Part shown: piece by piece, positions 61,312 to 64,000 of the stretch
Position numbering within the stretch: position 1 is the stretch's first letter
Layout: every line of letters begins with the position of its first letter
NCBI RefSeq assembly: GCF_036226525.1
Contig: NZ_CP108487.1
Coordinates: forward strand, 6,510,001 to 6,574,000
Origin: Kribbella sp. NBC_01245
GTDB taxonomy: Bacteria > Actinomycetota > Actinomycetes > Propionibacteriales > Kribbellaceae
Direction: 5' to 3'
DNA length: 64,000 bases
Notes under the pieces: generated by a model
Database searches by the model: none
What the model saw: the letters and a program-made list of their open reading frames with translations, nothing else
What the model was told of the DNA's origin: nothing
Translations under genes and position numbers: made by a program

Positions 61312-62268
61312 TTAGAAGGGGTCGACTTTTGTGGTGGAGGCGTTGCCGCCTACGCGGGCTACTAGGCTGATGGTCCAGTGGTAGCCGGCGGTGAAGGGGT
61401 CGTCGAACTTCTCGAAGGTGCAGTCCTTGGTGAATTGGTGGCGTTGGTCGTCCCAGTCGTGGCCTGACTTGAAATAGACGTTGTATGTCCCGCGCGTCCC
61501 CTGATACGTCGCCCTGCTGCCGGCGCGGACGTACATCATCGCCTGCGGCTTAGTCGGTGCTCCAGTGACAACCGACACCGCGACATCCTGGTTATTCAAC
61601 GTGTTGTCGACCTCCAGGCGCGTGTAACCACGCGAGCCCCGTCGCTCGACCACCTCACCGTTCTCACCGCGACGTTTGCCAGTCGTAGGCGCCGCGGGCA
61701 AGAACGTACCAACCTGAATCCCCTTTGAACGAAGGGCTGCGGCAGACGCGGCAACGGAGTTCTTCGCCAGCAGATCGCGCTCGATGACATCGCTCAACGC
61801 CGGAGCACCACCACAAGCGGAGATGCCCCGATATCCCTCGATGCGATCGGCCGCACTACGCAGCGACCTCGTCAACGCCGAGTGTTGCGCGGCCACCTGC
61901 GCCGGCGGCCGCGCCGCCTCCAACCCATCCGCCTGCTTGCGCATCGCCCGCACCAACGCCTGCTGCCCCGCGGACAACGCCGGCATCGTCCCCGCCACAT
62001 GCACCTGCCGCGCAGCAGGCCGAATCGCCGCGTCGACCCGCCCCAGCAGCGCCCGATACGCCGGAACACTCAACGGTTTAGGCGCCTCAACCGTCGTACT
62101 GACCGACGGCGTCGCGGCCGGCGCCGTACTCGGGGCACTGGCGGTCGGCGTGGCACCAGGTGCGGATGGCTCGGGCTGACTCCGTGGCTCATCGGAACCA
62201 CTGCAGGCGGACAAGGAGAAGACGACCAGAACGGCGATCCAGGGCAGTGGGCGGATGAGCAGGGGCAT
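61312..62268 (-). CDS. Secreted lipoprotein of unknown function
   Basis: The 318-residue protein (start ATG 62268, with GAGGTGG close upstream) has a lipoprotein signal with LSAC at residues of about 19-22, a Ser/Pro/Ala/Thr-rich linker to about residue 65, a helical segment and a C-terminal beta-rich domain with SGHDWDDQRHQFTKDCTFEKFDD. No enzyme motif is visible. The domain may bind a ligand at the cell surface. Confidence 0.75.
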   Translation of the reverse strand: MPLLIRPLPWIAVLVVFSLSACSGSDEPRSQPEPSAPGATPTASAPSTAPAATPSVSTTVEAPKPLSVPAYRALLGRVDAAIRPAARQVHVAGTMPALSAGQQALVRAMRKQADGLEAARPPAQVAAQHSALTRSLRSAADRIEGYRGISACGGAPALSDVIERDLLAKNSVAASAAALRSKGIQVGTFLPAAPTTGKRRGENGEVVERRGSRGYTRLEVDNTLNNQDVAVSVVTGAPTKPQAMMYVRAGSRATYQGTRGTYNVYFKSGHDWDDQRHQFTKDCTFEKFDDPFTAGYHWTISLVARVGGNASTTKVDPF

Positions 62269-62471
62269 GTGCCACCTCAATCCATCAGGCTCGGTCAAAC
62301 CTCTTATAAACAAGCCTAATCGCCAGCACCGACACTTTCCGGATCTGTCGTGTTGCTGCCATCAAACGCTCGCTTCCCCCGAGTCGCTGTTCGAGCTGTC
62401 GCCGACGTCGGCGTGCCCGGGCGACCGCCTGATACAGTCCCGCTCACCCCTCGAACGCAAGGAATCGACTG

Positions 62472-62660
62472 ATGATCGCCCAGCTGGCTCGCTACACCCG
62501 GCACATGGTCCTGTTGATCATCGTCGGCGTCCTTCTGATCCTCGTCTCCCAGATGGGTTCGTCCCCGTCGGCAGGCTTCCTTGGCATGGGAATCGCGGTC
62601 ACCCTGCTCGGAGTCGTACTCCTGGTCGTCACCAAGCTGGGCGGTCAGAAGCGCCAATAG
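62472..62660 (+). CDS. Small membrane protein
   Basis: The 62-residue protein begins at an ATG with an AAGGA site 8 nt upstream. Two helices lie at about residues 12-28 and 35-54, and it ends in a basic GGQKRQ tail. No family is recognised. Confidence 0.6.
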   Translation: MIAQLARYTRHMVLLIIVGVLLILVSQMGSSPSAGFLGMGIAVTLLGVVLLVVTKLGGQKRQ

Positions 62661-62669
62661 TCGCGTCGG

Positions 62670-63500
62670 TCAGCCGGGCGAACTGCCTTCGAGCAGCACG
62701 CGCGCGACCAAGTCCGGGCTGTCGTTCATCGGCACGTGTCCGCACGCTGGCAGGCTCACCATCCGCGCGGCCGGGATCTGCTGACGGGCGCGAGCGGTTT
62801 GGCGTGGTTGAAGGATCCGGTCGTGCGTACCCCACGCGATGGTCACCGGCACCTCCGGTACGTCGCCCTCGAACACCACGCCGCTCCGGCCGAGCGCGAG
62901 TACCCGGTCGAAGGCGGGCGCGTTCGCCAGCGCGGCAGTCTCGGCGATGACCGCGGCCGGTTCGCGCAGAGCCGGACGGTGATAGATCATGCCGGTCATC
63001 GCCCGGCGGCCCGCCCTGCTCCGGGCCAGACGCGCCACGGCGATCGGCGGCGTACGGCGGGCCGCTTGCCGCATCGTGTTGAGGATCGTGAGGGCACGAG
63101 CGCGTTGGCCGGAGGTCCACAGGCCGGCCGGGGACAAGGCGGTCACCGACTGGACGACTCCGGCCTGACCGAGCAGCAGGCTGATCAGTCCGCCCATCGA
63201 GTTGCCCGCGACATGCGGCCGATCGAGGTCGACGGCCTCGAAGAACGCCGTCATCGCGCGGACGTACACCGAAACCTCGTCGGCGATGCCCGTCGGCACA
63301 TCAGGCGACTCCCCGAAGCCGGGGAAGTCGATCGCGATCACGTCGCGTTCCACCGCCAGTCGGTCGATCACCGGATCCCAGGCCTGCCGGTGATGCCCGA
63401 TGCCGTGCATCAGCACCAGCGGCTCGCCGGAGCCCGTCCGCTCGTACGCGATCTCGACCCCGTTAACCCCGTCGACCGTCACGGTCGCCTTAGCGCTCAT
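62670..63500 (-). CDS. Alpha/beta hydrolase
   Basis: The ATG at 63500 follows GGGGG and gives 276 residues. The catalytic set is Ser in GNSMGGLISLL, Asp in WGTHDRILQP and His in PACGHVPMND, with oxyanion loop LMHGIGHHRQAW. The lid region is short and basic. It resembles haloalkane-dehalogenase/lactonase-like hydrolases, but the substrate is unknown. It ends 10 bp from the small membrane protein gene and is convergent with it. Confidence 0.88.
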   Translation of the reverse strand: MSAKATVTVDGVNGVEIAYERTGSGEPLVLMHGIGHHRQAWDPVIDRLAVERDVIAIDFPGFGESPDVPTGIADEVSVYVRAMTAFFEAVDLDRPHVAGNSMGGLISLLLGQAGVVQSVTALSPAGLWTSGQRARALTILNTMRQAARRTPPIAVARLARSRAGRRAMTGMIYHRPALREPAAVIAETAALANAPAFDRVLALGRSGVVFEGDVPEVPVTIAWGTHDRILQPRQTARARQQIPAARMVSLPACGHVPMNDSPDLVARVLLEGSSPG

Positions 63501-63580
63501 ACCCCCATCGTGATCCGGCCCGAACGCCACTGTCATCACGCCATGCCGAATGTCACACTCCCGATGTCACAAACAACCTG

Positions 63581-63630
63581 GTCACAAGAGCCCGATGAAC
63601 CACGACACGCCTGGTCACAAGGGCCCGACG
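63581..63630 (+). repeat. 33-bp tandem repeat, two units, intergenic
   Basis: GTCACAAGAGCCCGATGAAC at 63581 and GTCACAAGGGCCCGA at 63614 are 33 bp apart and match the repeat inside the dehydrogenase gene (41557-41688). Confidence 0.9.
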
Positions 63631-63702
63631 ATCTGGTTCTTCCCCGCGAGTGGTCGGGTATGACGCGACCACTCGCGGGGAGGTTCGCAGGCGGCCGGCT
63701 CG

Positions 63703-63801
63703 TTTCTTTGCGTTCATTCGTCGGAATCCGCCCTCTGAGCACAGCGGACATGCACAGGTCCATGGCGGGAGGGCGGATTCCGACGAATGAACGCAAAGAA
63801 A
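63703..63801. repeat. Long perfect hairpin R4 (33-bp stem)
   Basis: The arms 63703-63735 and 63769-63801 are exact complements around a 33-nt loop. Most of the arm equals that of R1, while the loop is different. It lies 17 bp before the gene at 63819. Confidence 0.95.
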
Positions 63802-63818
63802 GGCGGGAGGATGGGGGT

Positions 63819-64000
63819 GTGGCGAATCATCTGGAGTGGGCGGGTTGTGTGAATGTGCGGGAGCTAGGGGGGATGGGTGGGGTGGTGCGGGGGATGGCGT
63901 TGATTCGGGCGGATAGTTTGCAGTTCCTCGGGGAGGACGGGGTGCGGACGGTTCGGGCGGCTGGGGTTTCGCGGGTGGTGGATCTGCGGAATCCGGGTGA
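63819..64000 (+). CDS. Tyrosine phosphatase-like protein, 3' end outside window
   Basis: A GTG with GGGAGG 8 nt upstream opens a frame that runs off the window. The first 60 residues have NVRELGG, ALIRADSLQFLGEDGV and VSRVVDLRNPG, the N-terminal signature of the Y_phosphatase3 family (NFRDLGG, RSD and DLR blocks). The catalytic Cys-x5-Arg loop would lie beyond the window, so activity cannot be judged. It begins just after hairpin R4. Confidence 0.8.
   Translation, partial: MANHLEWAGCVNVRELGGMGGVVRGMALIRADSLQFLGEDGVRTVRAAGVSRVVDLRNPG

Overview
The window is high-GC DNA from an actinomycete. Supporting features are GTG starts, branched-chain keto-acid dehydrogenase genes under an Lrp-type regulator, a mycobacterial-type short-chain cis-prenyltransferase, secreted streptogrisin-like proteases and a DinB/mycothiol-type protein. 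Kribbella or a close relative is my best guess for the genus; that is an impression, not a measurement.

Positions 1-16498 are the right part of an integrative conjugative element. A leftward transfer operon runs from a pilin-like protein (13755) through a VirB8-like pair and a lysozyme-CHAP hydrolase to a MobL-type relaxase (4154-6421). Left of it lie a small conserved protein, a tandem-AAA Clp-like ATPase and a partial gene that leaves the window. The right end holds an XRE regulator, an excisionase and a tyrosine integrase ending at a 40-bp tRNA 3'-end repeat (16459-16498). A second copy of that repeat (17497-17536), followed by a strong terminator, closes a 1-kb remnant of another element, so this tRNA site has been used at least twice. 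Four AT-rich control regions in the element share sequence motifs.

Positions 17.6-33 kb are mostly chromosomal: methyltransferases, GNAT, DinB, CPCC, VOC and hydrolase genes, a cis-prenyltransferase, a LacI/Gfo-Idh-MocA pair, and the bkd locus (regulator plus E1alpha, E1beta, E2). Positions 33-38 kb hold a TetR gene, a trypsin-like protease, a TIM-barrel glycosidase-like protein, a broken aldo/keto reductase, an MFS/MarR pair and an epimerase.

Positions 38.3-59 kb are rich in proline, hydroxyproline and pyroglutamate catabolism. An XRE-cupin regulator precedes a D-hydroxyproline dehydrogenase (beta, plus fused gamma-alpha), a pyrroline-4-hydroxy-2-carboxylate deaminase and a hydroxyproline epimerase. 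These are followed by 5-oxoprolinase PxpCBA, an NRAMP-like transporter (YcsG-like), a secreted pyroglutamyl-peptidase-like protein, a GntR regulator and a YcsI-like DUF1445 protein. An Xaa-Pro aminopeptidase, a secreted streptogrisin-type protease and a secreted S33 peptidase lie nearby. Together they suggest use of proline-rich (collagen-like) peptides. A glycine riboswitch controls a serine dehydratase at 59.8 kb.

The most unusual signal is a family of four long perfect hairpins (28-34-bp stems, 31-34-nt loops) at 38.2, 40.4, 44.0 and 63.7 kb, with a deleted copy at 53.9 kb. There is also a 33-bp tandem repeat at 41.6 and 63.6 kb. One hairpin and one 33-bp array lie in frame inside the hydroxyproline dehydrogenase gene, where they encode linkers between domains.
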